DNA from: Euptelea pleiosperma
Lineage: Eukaryota; Streptophyta; Magnoliopsida; Ranunculales; Eupteleaceae
Assembly (NCBI GenBank): GCA_035048495.1
Contig: CM068552.1
Location: forward strand, 26,910,154-26,974,153
Direction: 5' to 3'
DNA: 64,000 nt
Part shown: positions 55,101 to 64,000 of the stretch, one piece after another
Layout of the letters: every line of letters starts with the position of its first letter
Position numbering within the stretch: the first letter of the stretch is position 1
Position numbers and translations under genes: made by a program
The notes under the pieces: model-generated
What the model saw: only the letters and a program-made list of their open reading frames with translations
The model's database searches: none
What the model was told of the DNA's origin: nothing

Positions 55101-56399
55101 CGTGAACAAAGGCGTTTGGTTACACCGAACTAACTTGCACGTGGTGGACTAGTTTCCATGTCTGACCATTGATTCATGAGCACCAGCAGCAACTTAGCGA
55201 TTTCATAGTTCAAATCAATGCAATGGCCCACAAAATTACAGTCATATGTCTATATTGTGGCATTCCACCCTCACTACAATTTCCATTTTCTAGTAAACGT
55301 TTGATCATGGAAAAGGTTAAGTGAATAGGAATGGAATTTTACTTGTAAAGTATTTTTGTATTTTGGCATTCCGCCCTCACTGCAATTTTATTTTTCTAGT
55401 AAAAGTTTTATCATGGAAAAATTACGAAACTTTACAAGAAACTAAAAAAATTAAATAAGACCAAAATGATATATTTAATAGTGGTATATAATATACGGAC
55501 AAGGTATCTCATGTCACTCTGTGTTTGTGTAAAATGCAAACTTACATGGCTCTTTAAGATATCTTTTTTGATGAGCTATGCATAACTGTGACTTTAATTT
55601 AGACAAATTTGTTTTGATATTCAAAGGCTACCTACTTGGCATTGCTAATAGTTTTAATTTCAATCTGCATTGACAGATAGTGGATCTCTATTAGGGGTAT
55701 CCGTTGAGCTCCCTCCGGCAAATTTTGAAGCCACACTCCTTCCAGACAAGCCCTTCATCAGCTAGTCACACAAAAAGATACAATAGGAAAGTGATTATGG
55801 AAGCAAACCAAAGTGAAATGTACCTTGTGAGTCTAAGACATGTAATGTAGAGTGAAACATACATTATGAGTCTAAGAAAGTGCCTATGCAATTTGGAGCT
55901 TATAATGGAACATGAGAATTGTAGAGTGAAACGTACCTTGTGCGCTCCTATTACTGTCCTCGGAAGAGAAGAAGCTTCTTTAGTTTAGCTTTAGCCTTTA
56001 TCTACGGCTGAAAGATGATGAGAGACTTTGGAAGAAGTTTTAAGGTTGAGAAGACGGAGGGACGTTAGAGGACTTATCAAAGAGACTGTTTGTTTTTTAA
56101 TTTTTGGTAGATTGTTGGATTTAAGAAAGGACATATATACTTTTGTAGGGTATTTTTGGAAAAAAAGGACGATAAAAAAGATTGATAGAGCACCACCTTA
56201 GCAGTGCCGATCAAAGAAGTTATGATCATTAATTATAATTAGATAAACAATTGCCAAATATAATAGAATAATATCATTTTATATCCAAAAATAATCTCAT
56301 GTTGGTGCACAATAACAGTCAATTAGAAAGATTAGTAAAAGCAATAGCAGAACACCCCATTAAGGTGGACTTAAAAGATAAAATTCACTAAAAATAATC
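55101..56399. other. Gene-free interval
   Basis: A short direct repeat of about 100 bases (TTTTGGCATTCCGCCCTCAC at 55362, GTGGCATTCCACCCTCAC at 55257, each followed by CTAGTAAA-GTTT-ATCATGGAAAA). No gene is recognised. Confidence 0.4.
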
Positions 56400-56711
56400 C
56401 ATATTATGTTAATCATAGCTCAAAGAAAAATGGGATAATATCAAGCATAATTTTATGGCTATTCGCTTCTCATCAATTTGGAGAGAAGCTAATTTCAATG
56501 CGGACCAATGTGCCAACAAAGGAGTTACTCTACCTTTGAATTCTAGTTTGTACTGGGCCTTTCGACCTCCTTTTCTTATTTCTGTGGAAGATCCAAATTA
56601 GACCTATTTTTGTTTTGTGAAATAGGCCTTTGATTATGGGTTCCTTTTTCCTTGCCATTTGGGGTTGTATTGTCTTTTCTCTTTAATACATTTGCATTTA
56701 GCAAAAAAAGA
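56400..56711 (+). mobile_element. 5'-truncated LINE, RNase H tail
   Basis: The frame encodes KWDNIKHNFMAIRFSSIWRE, then ANFNADQCANKGVTLPLNSS and LYWAFRPPFLISVEDPN, the usual end of plant LINE RNase H. It is followed by a 3' UTR and AAAAAAAG near 56704. Only the last 0.3 kb was inserted or kept. Confidence 0.75.
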
Positions 56712-57839
56712 TGTTAATCAGTACAAAAGATATGTAAATACGAACAAAACAAAAGAAATAAAAAATTTGACATCAATATAGCTTGTTCAACATAACCAAA
56801 AGTATTGGATAAAATCAGCAATTAAAATTGAAGAATTTCCTAGATAAGAAATTTTTGTCACCAAATCACATAAGACTTGCAAAGTAGAAAATATATAGTT
56901 AAATAAAAAATACAATAAATTGTTCCAATGGCTAGGCTTTACCACAATATATATTACCAATACCATCTTGACAAATTGAAAAATTGGTTTCGTTGGGTGA
57001 TGTTACCCTGCTAATTTGACCCTTTGCCAGTCATGTTACCCTCTTAGTTTGACCCTTGGCCGGGCTCAAATATTCTCTCCTTGGCATCATAGTTGGGTAC
57101 CCCTACTACCTAAAAATTTAAAAAAATTTAAAATTAAGGGAAACCCCTCTATTGGTGGGCAATAGCTAGGAAACCAAAATTGCTCAAAGGATCTTGGCTT
57201 GCGATCACCTCTTTCGATGTATTTCTTTGTTGTGTTAGCATATCTCTCTCACTAAAGGATTAGAACCATATTTAAAAGGTATGCGAAACTGATCAGTTAT
57301 TATATATTCTAGAAAATGTAATGAAGGTTGTTCCATTGCAACCTAAGTATACTATTATGTTGGCCATGACCTGGAGTACCAGTTGAGTCGGACTTATGTT
57401 ATTTATTTAATTAGTCGATTTGGAGAAAACAATTCTGTCAATAAGGTGGATCGGACGTGTTACAATGAGGCTAAAATACCAAAAAAATATAACAAATATA
57501 TATTAAATATTTACAATAAATGCTAAAGATATCAAGCAGTCATGTAAACGTCAAAATTCAAAACTTGTAAATAAATAAAAAGAAGAATTGCATATCCAAT
57601 ATTGAAAAGAAAGTCATAGTTATTAAAAGTAAAGAAGATTTGCAAATCAAAACAGACCAATAGATGAAAAAAATTTGATAGAGGAGAGATAAAACACAAA
57701 AAAAAAAAAATAGATGCAAGATAATGGGAAAGACTCCTAAAAAGTATCTAATTCTAAAGTCACTTAACTCCTGCATCATTTTTATCAATTATACAAAAGG
57801 AAGAAACGTATTCTTGCTACACTCAATGTCCTAGCCAAA
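56712..57839. other. Gene-free A/T-rich interval
   Basis: A short repeat, ATGTTACCCTGCTAATTTGACCC / ATGTTACCCTCTTAGTTTGACCC in abbreviated form, lies at 56999-57055. Nothing else is recognised. Confidence 0.45.
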
Positions 57840-58060
57840 GAAGGAACAAGGAGGAATTAGCCTACTTAGTGATCTCTAGCCATTGTTATTGAACATATAT
57901 TTACTGAGTTGATTTTTGGCAGTTGGATTTAAACCTTTTTTTTAATAGGGAAATCAAATGGCTAACGATCACCAATTAGGCTGATTTTTGGTGTGTGGAT
58001 CCATCAAGTGGACCAATCATTCATAGATTAGTGGCCCAACCACTGCAAAACCAAATTGTT
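57840..58060. repeat. Palindromic repeat family copy, strongly diverged
   Basis: TTAGTGATCTCTAGCCATTG facing GGCTAACGATCACCAATTAG, plus GCTGATTTTTGGTGTGTGGA. The outer ATGGATGTTT words are lost. Confidence 0.45.
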
Positions 58061-60008
58061 TATCTCTAAACCCATGCCTGATGTAGCCACACCATTGTTT
58101 TGATTATAGCAACACCATAGATACTCAAGCTGAAAGTAATCCTAAATTGCCAAACAACCCAAGATTGAAGAAAAAATAATTTTATGTCAAATCTGTACAT
58201 ATTTTGGAAAGGGAGGGACATGCTAGTAGAGGTAGACACGTTAGGACTTGAACCAGTTATAGGTTGACGTTGTTTAGGGTGGTGATAAGTAGTAGTGTTT
58301 TCTTCATTTAACACCAGTTAAAAAAAAAACAAAAGCCAAGCAGATATCAAACAACAACATTATATGTCATAGTATGTGTTGTTCTTAGATGGCTATCACC
58401 ATTATCAGGAAAAACACTTATCAGGAGTAGCAATAGATTGAAAGGTAGATATGCAGATATATAAAATAGATGGATAAATAGTTTGGTAGATAAACATTAT
58501 ATACACACAAGAATTGCTAAAATGGGTATATATCAGTTTCTCCAATGGCATGGGTACATCTTGGGTCTTGAAGAAGCATACCAAGAAAATTAATGATTCA
58601 AAAGGTAAACACGATAAGAGTTTTGAAACTGAACTTATTCAATGCAATCCTCTAAAAATCACCAATCTGTCAAAATCACATTGAATTTTCGAGCAACATC
58701 GCTTAAGTAATTAACAACTGCTACTGTTAAATAATTGCTCAAAACTCACCATTCAGGGTCAATTTTGGTTTGTAGGTCCCCAAACTCACCAATAGTAAGT
58801 CCACATAGGACGGGCCAAACATTAAATTAGCTTGAGTACCCAAAATAATGGTCAGAACTCACCAGTAAGGCTTCTTCATTGTGTTGACCCCTCTTTTTAT
58901 TAACTTTTGCATCCAGCATTTTCTCTAAGAGCACTTGCAAGAGCTTCTGTTTTCTGTAAGTGCCAACAAAAAATTTCAAAGAAATGTATGATTAATGAAT
59001 TAGAAAAATTAGTGTTGTAGAATATTTCTAGTAAGTACTTTGGGAGAAATAAATGCGTAAAATTAAAGGTAATAAGATTCTGCAATGAGCCCTTCTTCAA
59101 TATTAGATCTAGAATGACCATGACATGCACATTGAGTTTTCAAGTAGCATCAATTAAGTAATTAACAACCACCTCTCCGTTAACTATCTGCTCAAAACTC
59201 ATGAATCAAGGTCAATTTTGGTCTGTAGGCCCCTCAAAGAAAATGTTGTAAAGCTAAGTTAAGAGTTACATCTTAAATGACATGGTCTAGGGGAAATTTA
59301 TCTCAAGCCAAAACTATAAAGTGAAATCTACCAAAACAAAGCAAAGGGACTGCTGAAAAGTAGTAATCAAAATGAAAGGGAATCATCAAATCAAGCAGAT
59401 GTCCAAGTTAATAAGAGTTTTCCTCTTGTACCGATTTCCAAAAGAATAAGCTTTGGGCAGAGAACAAACTTTTACAAAAGAAACTGAAGTTAAATTAGTA
59501 AACCTTGCATAATGTATTAAAAAAAAAAAACCTTTGTGCACAAACTTGGAGCTCAATGATCTCCCTTTTACCGATACTTGAGTGGTTGTTGAGAAAAACT
59601 TAGTGATTTCAAATTGATGAAAAATTAAAAGGGGTTAAACATGGCCAATAAAGTAATCAACATTGAGCTTTGCAACATGAAAATAAATGCTCAAATTTTC
59701 ATGTCCAATTGTATTTATAGCATGCAAAACGAAGATATTTATTATATTTTCTCTTACTCAGTTAAAGTCTCAACAATCCGATGGTTCTTTGGCCTGATTT
59801 CCGACAGCATATGAAAAGGATCAAAATGCTTAGAAATAAGTAAAGAAAAAACTTCTAAGACTCAATTAGCAACGCCCAGAGATTAAGTAAAGAAAAATAC
59901 CTATAGTACCAACATAACACCAATTGCAGGAGGGTTTGGACCTTGCCTCGAGCAAGCAATGGAGAAGAGAGTCGTGTACATTAAAATTGTGAGGCTACTT
60001 AAACACAC
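58061..60008. other. Interval downstream of the ABCF exon, no confident gene
   Basis: A possible minus-strand exon near 58905-58955 (acceptor TTGGCACTTACAG? then KTEALASALRENAGCK) could be a decayed ABCF segment (compare IALARALFMNP-type sequence), but the match is weak. Two near copies of a CAGGGTCAATTTTGGTTTGT segment occur at 58755 and 59206. The rest is A/T-rich. Confidence 0.3.
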
Positions 60009-60222
60009 CTCTGCTGCCAAAGCTTCTGCTTCTTTCTCCAATTTAAGCATCATCATAATTTATGACAGCTTCGAGTGCATAAATGTTAGAAGCTTCAATT
60101 TCTCTGGTCAAGTGGTAGATATCCATGTGTTCTGGAATTGGGAGCTCTCAACACCCTATTGATGTAAGGAGCGTAGACTTCCCACATCCATTCAATCTAA
60201 GCAAACCAAATCGCCTAAGGCT
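60009..60222 (-). pseudogene. Decayed exon of an ABCF1-like (GCN20-type) ATPase
   Basis: ABCF proteins are soluble ATPases with two nucleotide-binding domains, acting with ribosomes or translation. This minus-strand exon is bounded by CTTTTGATGCAG and a GTGTGTTT donor. It encodes RRFGLLRLNGCGKSTLL (the first Walker A, GxxGxGKST, intact), then ELPIPEHMDIYHLTREIEAS and YALEAVINYDDA. After a one-base frame slip it gives MLKLEKEAEALAAE. A TGA interrupts it after TSIGC, where an Arg codon is expected. These segments match plant ABCF1 well. The stop, the frame slip and the absence of following exons nearby show it is a pseudogene fragment. Confidence 0.75.
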
Positions 60223-60692
60223 CTGCATCAAAAGAACAATGACCAAATATTATAATGAAATTAGAAATAGAATCCACTATGAGATCATGATCAATGGAAG
60301 TAAAAACATAACTCACAAAAACTACTTTTTTTTCACAAGAAATCCCAAATAGAAGTAAATCAATTAAAAAACACAGAACTCACCTTCGCTCTTAGCAAAT
60401 GCTTTTATATCTTACCCGCATCGATCTTGAGCAAATGTCTAAACACCACCAACTTTGGAACCCAATAGCTAACAACTTTGCTTGACAAAATTTGATGATG
60501 TTTTCTTCCAAACCATCAATAAGATTCTTGTTAAAACATACAAAGGGAAGAACTGATCACAAACCATGTAAAACGTATGAGAGATTACAAAACTATAATA
60601 AAAAGTATAGATCAAAATAATTCTTGAGATGAAAAAAGAAAAAAAAACAAATAAAACTAGAATGAAGGAAATGATGGAAAGAAATGAAGTAC

Positions 60693-60816
60693 CGAGAAGA
60701 TAGAAGGGGAGGCATGGCCCAAGGGATTGAAGAGCTGAGGAAAGAAAAGCGGGAGCAGCAGCACCAAATACCAATAGACCGGCAAAGGCTCCTCCTTTTT
60801 GTGGCTGATTCACCAT
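60693..60816 (-). CDS. Possible first exon, unassigned
   Basis: The minus-strand ATG at 60816, preceded by leader-like sequence, opens MVNQPQKGGAFAGLLVFGAA with a hydrophobic Ala/Leu/Phe-rich stretch. A donor CTCG/GTACTT ends it at 60693. It lies 470 bases upstream of the ABCF exon on the same strand. The first residues loosely recall the MVSDASKKKA start of ABCF1, so it may be a degenerate first exon of that pseudogene. No other match is recognised. Another donor-like GCGG/GTAAGA occurs at about 60417. Confidence 0.3.
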
Positions 60817-60990
60817 CGTGGAATTGTTAAGATTTGATGAAACACGTTCTATTGCTGGTGGTGGAAAGTAGTAAGAAACTCGAACCCTAGAAGAAGAGTA
60901 GTTCAGTAGTTGTTCATGGAAGATGAGGGAAATAAGAAGAGATAATTTTAGGGGAGAGGGGTAGTCGGATGGAGAGAGATGTTAGAGTTC

Positions 60991-62607
60991 TGATATTCGC
61001 TCAAAAGTGCTTATTTTAAGCAATTATCCTTTTAGTGTTATCACACTCTCCCACGTAAAACTACCCAATTTATCCATTTTTCTACACAAGAGTTTCTTCC
61101 ATTGCGTAGAACACTATTTTCTAGTCAAAATGGTATATTCACATGCATTCATAGGCATTTATTTGACCTACATGCGAAACATTTTTGTAGAATTCTCATT
61201 ACGCGATTTTTTTATCGTAGGAACACTATAAGACAATTTTAATGGAATACGGGCCCACAACTGACTACTAGAGCCTTTGATCAAAGCGTAGAGAGCTAGT
61301 GGACTTAGACAAGAAGATATAAGCTCAGAGCAAAAAGAGCCAGAGAGTCGGAAAAGCCTGAGAGGAAATCAATAAGAAGGAGAGCTAAGCACCACGAAAT
61401 GAGATTAAAGAGTATAAAGCTCAATCAACCGACACAAGATGAATACTTGACCCGTTGGTGAAGCATGCAGAAGACCAAGTCAAAGACCAGGGTCTCTACT
61501 AGCTTTTTTCTATAATTTTGTAATACTTTCTCTCTCCTCTCTCTAGATCATCTCACAGATCCCAATCATCAGATCCTCTCTCCCTTTGCAATCACTTAAT
61601 CCTACGGCCTACCCTGGCTGATCTCTGCTATTATCTAGACTATCTTCTTAGTCGATCTGTTTAACTACGGATCCCCGATCCTCTGATCCATTCTCCGTAG
61701 ATTCCCTAACTGACATGTGGCAGGCTTAGAATTGACCAGTGGCCCATCGACATCGTCACTTGAACCCACTATTTTCTTGGCCCATTGCACTCTGAAACCA
61801 CGATTTTGGTATGGCTCGCAGCCCATAGAAATCATGGCCCGACCATGTAGTGGACCCCAAGATTTTAAAATGCTTTAAAATAAATTTTTTTTAAAATAAT
61901 GACAAAAAGTGGGGGTCCACTAAATAGGAAAATCCCCCAAAGGAAAAAGGTTTCTTAAAAAAAATAACAATAATAATAATATTTTTTATTCAAAAAAATC
62001 TCATTTTCCATGAAAGGAAAGTGGGAGGTTTATAAAAGAGGAAGAGAAGGGTTCGTTTGAACCCTAATCCCTCTCTTTCTTCATCTCTCTTCTCTCTAGT
62101 TCTCAAGGTTTCTCTCCCTTTGTCTCTCTAAAACCTTCTATTTCTCCTTTTTCTCTCCTATCCCTACTTTCTCTCTCTAACTAATTTTCACTCTTTTTCT
62201 TCCTAAATCACTCTCTCTGGTTATATACTTTTTAGATCAATATTTAGTTTGTTGGTTTAAATTGTGTAAAAATTTTGGATCATGGATGAATTAGTTTGAT
62301 TATCATATCTTAGTGTTTTTCTTCTTCTTTTTATGCATTTTAGTCTATAAATATCAAAATCAAAAGCATGTTTTAAACCCTTCTCATCAGCATTCTCACC
62401 CCTACATTGAGTTCGTAGCATTTTATGTAAAAAAAATCTGTCATTTCATGTGTTTGAATCGCGCAACTTAACCCTGAGTGCGGATCGACATCCGACACGA
62501 GCCACTGTGCAAAATTGCTCATTTTACAAGTTAAAAGTCTCGGATAATTATAAATGTGTTGAAATTAGGGTTTCCGTAACCAACGACGTGGAAAAACCTT
62601 AGTTTCA
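60991..62607 (+). repeat. 5' LTR of the plus-strand non-coding element (1617 bp)
   Basis: Homologous to the LTRs at 28679-30351 and 36871-38846 (reverse orientation). It has tRNA-like words at about 61448-61500 (CGTTGGTGAAGC, AAAGACCAGGGTC), a TATA box at 62031 and the conserved AGTGCGGATCGACATCCGAC at 62477-62496. Confidence 0.87.
62031..62038 (+). promoter_or_regulatory. TATA box of the non-coding LTR
   Basis: TATAAAAG in GGAGGTTTATAAAAGAGGAA, followed by a pyrimidine-rich leader (CCCTCTCTTTCTTC). It is placed about 570 bases before the LTR end and would start the element RNA. Confidence 0.6.
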
Positions 62608-62609
62608 AA

Positions 62610-62628
62610 TGGCATCGTTGCCGCTCGG
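62610..62628 (+). promoter_or_regulatory. Primer binding site of the plus-strand non-coding element
   Basis: TGGCATCGTTGCCGCTCGG, two bases after the LTR end. Compare TGGCGCCGCTGCCG in the minus-strand copy. Confidence 0.7.
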
Positions 62629-64000
62629 ATGACTGAAAGTGCGAAAAAGGACGTAGATAACGGAATCAGAAAGCTGCTAATGCGGGAAGATCTAGCATTT
62701 TGGAAACTTTTCCATTTTCTATTCTGATATTTTTAGCAATATTTTAATTATGTTTAATATCCCGGACGGCCGGGTACAAAGTTGTAATAGTTTAGGAATT
62801 TCTTTGATTCTATTTTAGGACTTATCTGCTAGATCTTGTAGATTAAGTGAAAAATACCAAAAAAATTTTAAAAAAATCAAAATTCAAAAAAAATTAGGGT
62901 TTTATATTCTGTAGACTTTTAGACATCACCAATCAAGGATTTGCGATTTTTGGAAAGATTCTAAAATCTTGAAACTTTGCTAAATTAGGGTTTACCCTCT
63001 TAGAAGTTTCCACTTTAGAAGAATTTCTATCTTTAGAAATCCTCCAAATTTAGAAAAGTTTGCAAAAGGAAATACCCCAAATCTAGCAGAATTTTAATTT
63101 TGAGAAATTTCCCAAAATTGTAAGGATCTCTCAATCAAATCTTTCTTAGAAGATCTCCAAAGTTCAGGAAACTTTCCAATCTAAGTATTTTCTAATCTGG
63201 AAATTCCTAAATTTTAACATATCTCGAATTTGGAAAATAATTCAAAAACTTGCCTAAATCTAGTGCTTACTCTATGAACCCTAAAAAGGCAAGGATCTTT
63301 CAAATAGAATCCCAAATACCTAGACCGTGTGATCTAACTTTTCTGCAGCATACGATCCCAATGTGGGTAGGGAGCGAAAGCTCAAAGAGGTGGAGTCGGG
63401 CCTAAGCCCATTTGGATACCCCTCCTTATTCCACGGAGGTGACCCTGTGGCATGGCCCACAGGAGGTAAGTCTCTATCCTCGCCTTGAGTGCGATAGAGA
63501 GCAATGTTGGTGAATCATTGCCGCGTGTCTATTTATTTTTTAGCAACAACTTATACGACTTGCGTGGCGTGGCCGTTAATCAATCAACCTTAATAGAGCA
63601 GACCCAGCTCCAATATTGAAACTGGTGGGATTTCATCACCCACCTCATCACTCCAGCTGAATTTGATCCCCAGGATCTATCTATAATAAAAAGAATTAAG
63701 AAGTAGAGCCAATTAGATCGGTGTTCTAGGACACCTCTACACTTATTCTTTCCATCCATCCCAAGTCGAATAAGTCCACGAGCGCGGGTCCCTGTTGTCT
63801 AACACACCTATAAGTTCCTACTACTCAAGTATACCAAGCTCGCCAGTGGCATCCCTGGTTCTTTGATTGGTCTGCTATTTGTTGAGTTAGGAACACGCAC
63901 TAACCCTAGCTTAACCCGAGGGAGCATTTTTCTTAAATCATTAAACAATTCGGTTAGTCTGAGAAGTATTTAAGTCAGCCGTTGTGCCGCACGTCTGTCT

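Larger units (their letters stand above)
60991..64000 (+). mobile_element. Second copy of the non-coding LTR family, cut by the window end
   Basis: The 5' LTR 60991-62607 starts TGATATTCGCTCAAAAGTGC and ends CCTTAGTTTCA. The PBS TGGCATCGTTGCCGCTCGG is at 62610-62628. The interior from 62608 is the reverse complement of 36036-36870 and then 31200-31771 of the minus-strand element, including the splice-like small antisense frame near 63600-63690. It continues past the window. No coding sequence. The left flanking bases are AGTTC; the partner duplication lies outside the window. Confidence 0.85.

Noticed and set aside
60469..60692. Continuation of the MVNQPQKGG frame as coding sequence
   Set aside because: After 60693 the frame becomes a run of hydrophobic A/T-rich codons directly behind a good splice donor. 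It is more likely intron.

Overview
This is nuclear DNA from a flowering plant. It contains plant-type retroelements (Ty3/gypsy of the Tat lineage, Ty1/copia, L1-type LINEs, a tRNA-derived SINE), CACTA-like and Mutator-like DNA elements, many small palindromic elements, and a plant class A GATA zinc-finger gene. I cannot fix the species. Nothing bacterial, organellar or viral was seen. Gene density is very low: one intact-looking gene (GATA factor, 24403-25011, +), one decayed ABCF-ATPase exon (60009-60222, -) and a few small unassigned reading frames.

Layout. 1-1473: inverted repeats, a palindromic element and the edge of an old gypsy LTR. 1474-11883: a complete but frameshifted Tat-lineage element on the minus strand with both LTRs, PBS, PPT, gag, protease, reverse transcriptase, two RNase H domains, integrase, a 147-bp tandem array, and an oppositely oriented extra ORF with its own TATA box. 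13184-14437: a solo LTR with a tandem array. 14638-15761: a terminal-inverted-repeat element. 17144-17655: a LINE 3' end. 17718-22740: a Mutator-like element with a perfect 9-bp target duplication, split by a copia element (perfect TCATG duplication) that is itself split by a gypsy solo LTR. 23250-26436: palindromic elements flanking the GATA gene. 27368-39320: a CACTA-like element interrupted by a 10.2-kb non-coding LTR element (28679-38846, ACATC duplication), which holds a 4.25-kb solo LTR of its own family (GTTAG duplication). 42118-43157: an inverted relative of that CACTA-like element. 43730-48085: a LINE whose ORF1 part is inverted relative to its ORF2 part. 48188-48319: a SINE with an 11-bp duplication. 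48948-53600: several tandem arrays and palindromic elements. 56400-56711: another LINE 3' end. 60991-64000: the left part of a second copy of the non-coding LTR family, on the plus strand.

Most of the window is therefore nested transposable-element DNA whose insertion order can be read from target duplications. The most interesting material is (i) the antisense transcription unit in the Tat element, (ii) the non-coding LTR family, whose LTRs carry tRNA-like A/B-box sequences and vary greatly in length, (iii) a palindromic repeat family with about a dozen members here, and (iv) the Mutator-like element carrying a small ORF later split by a retrotransposon.
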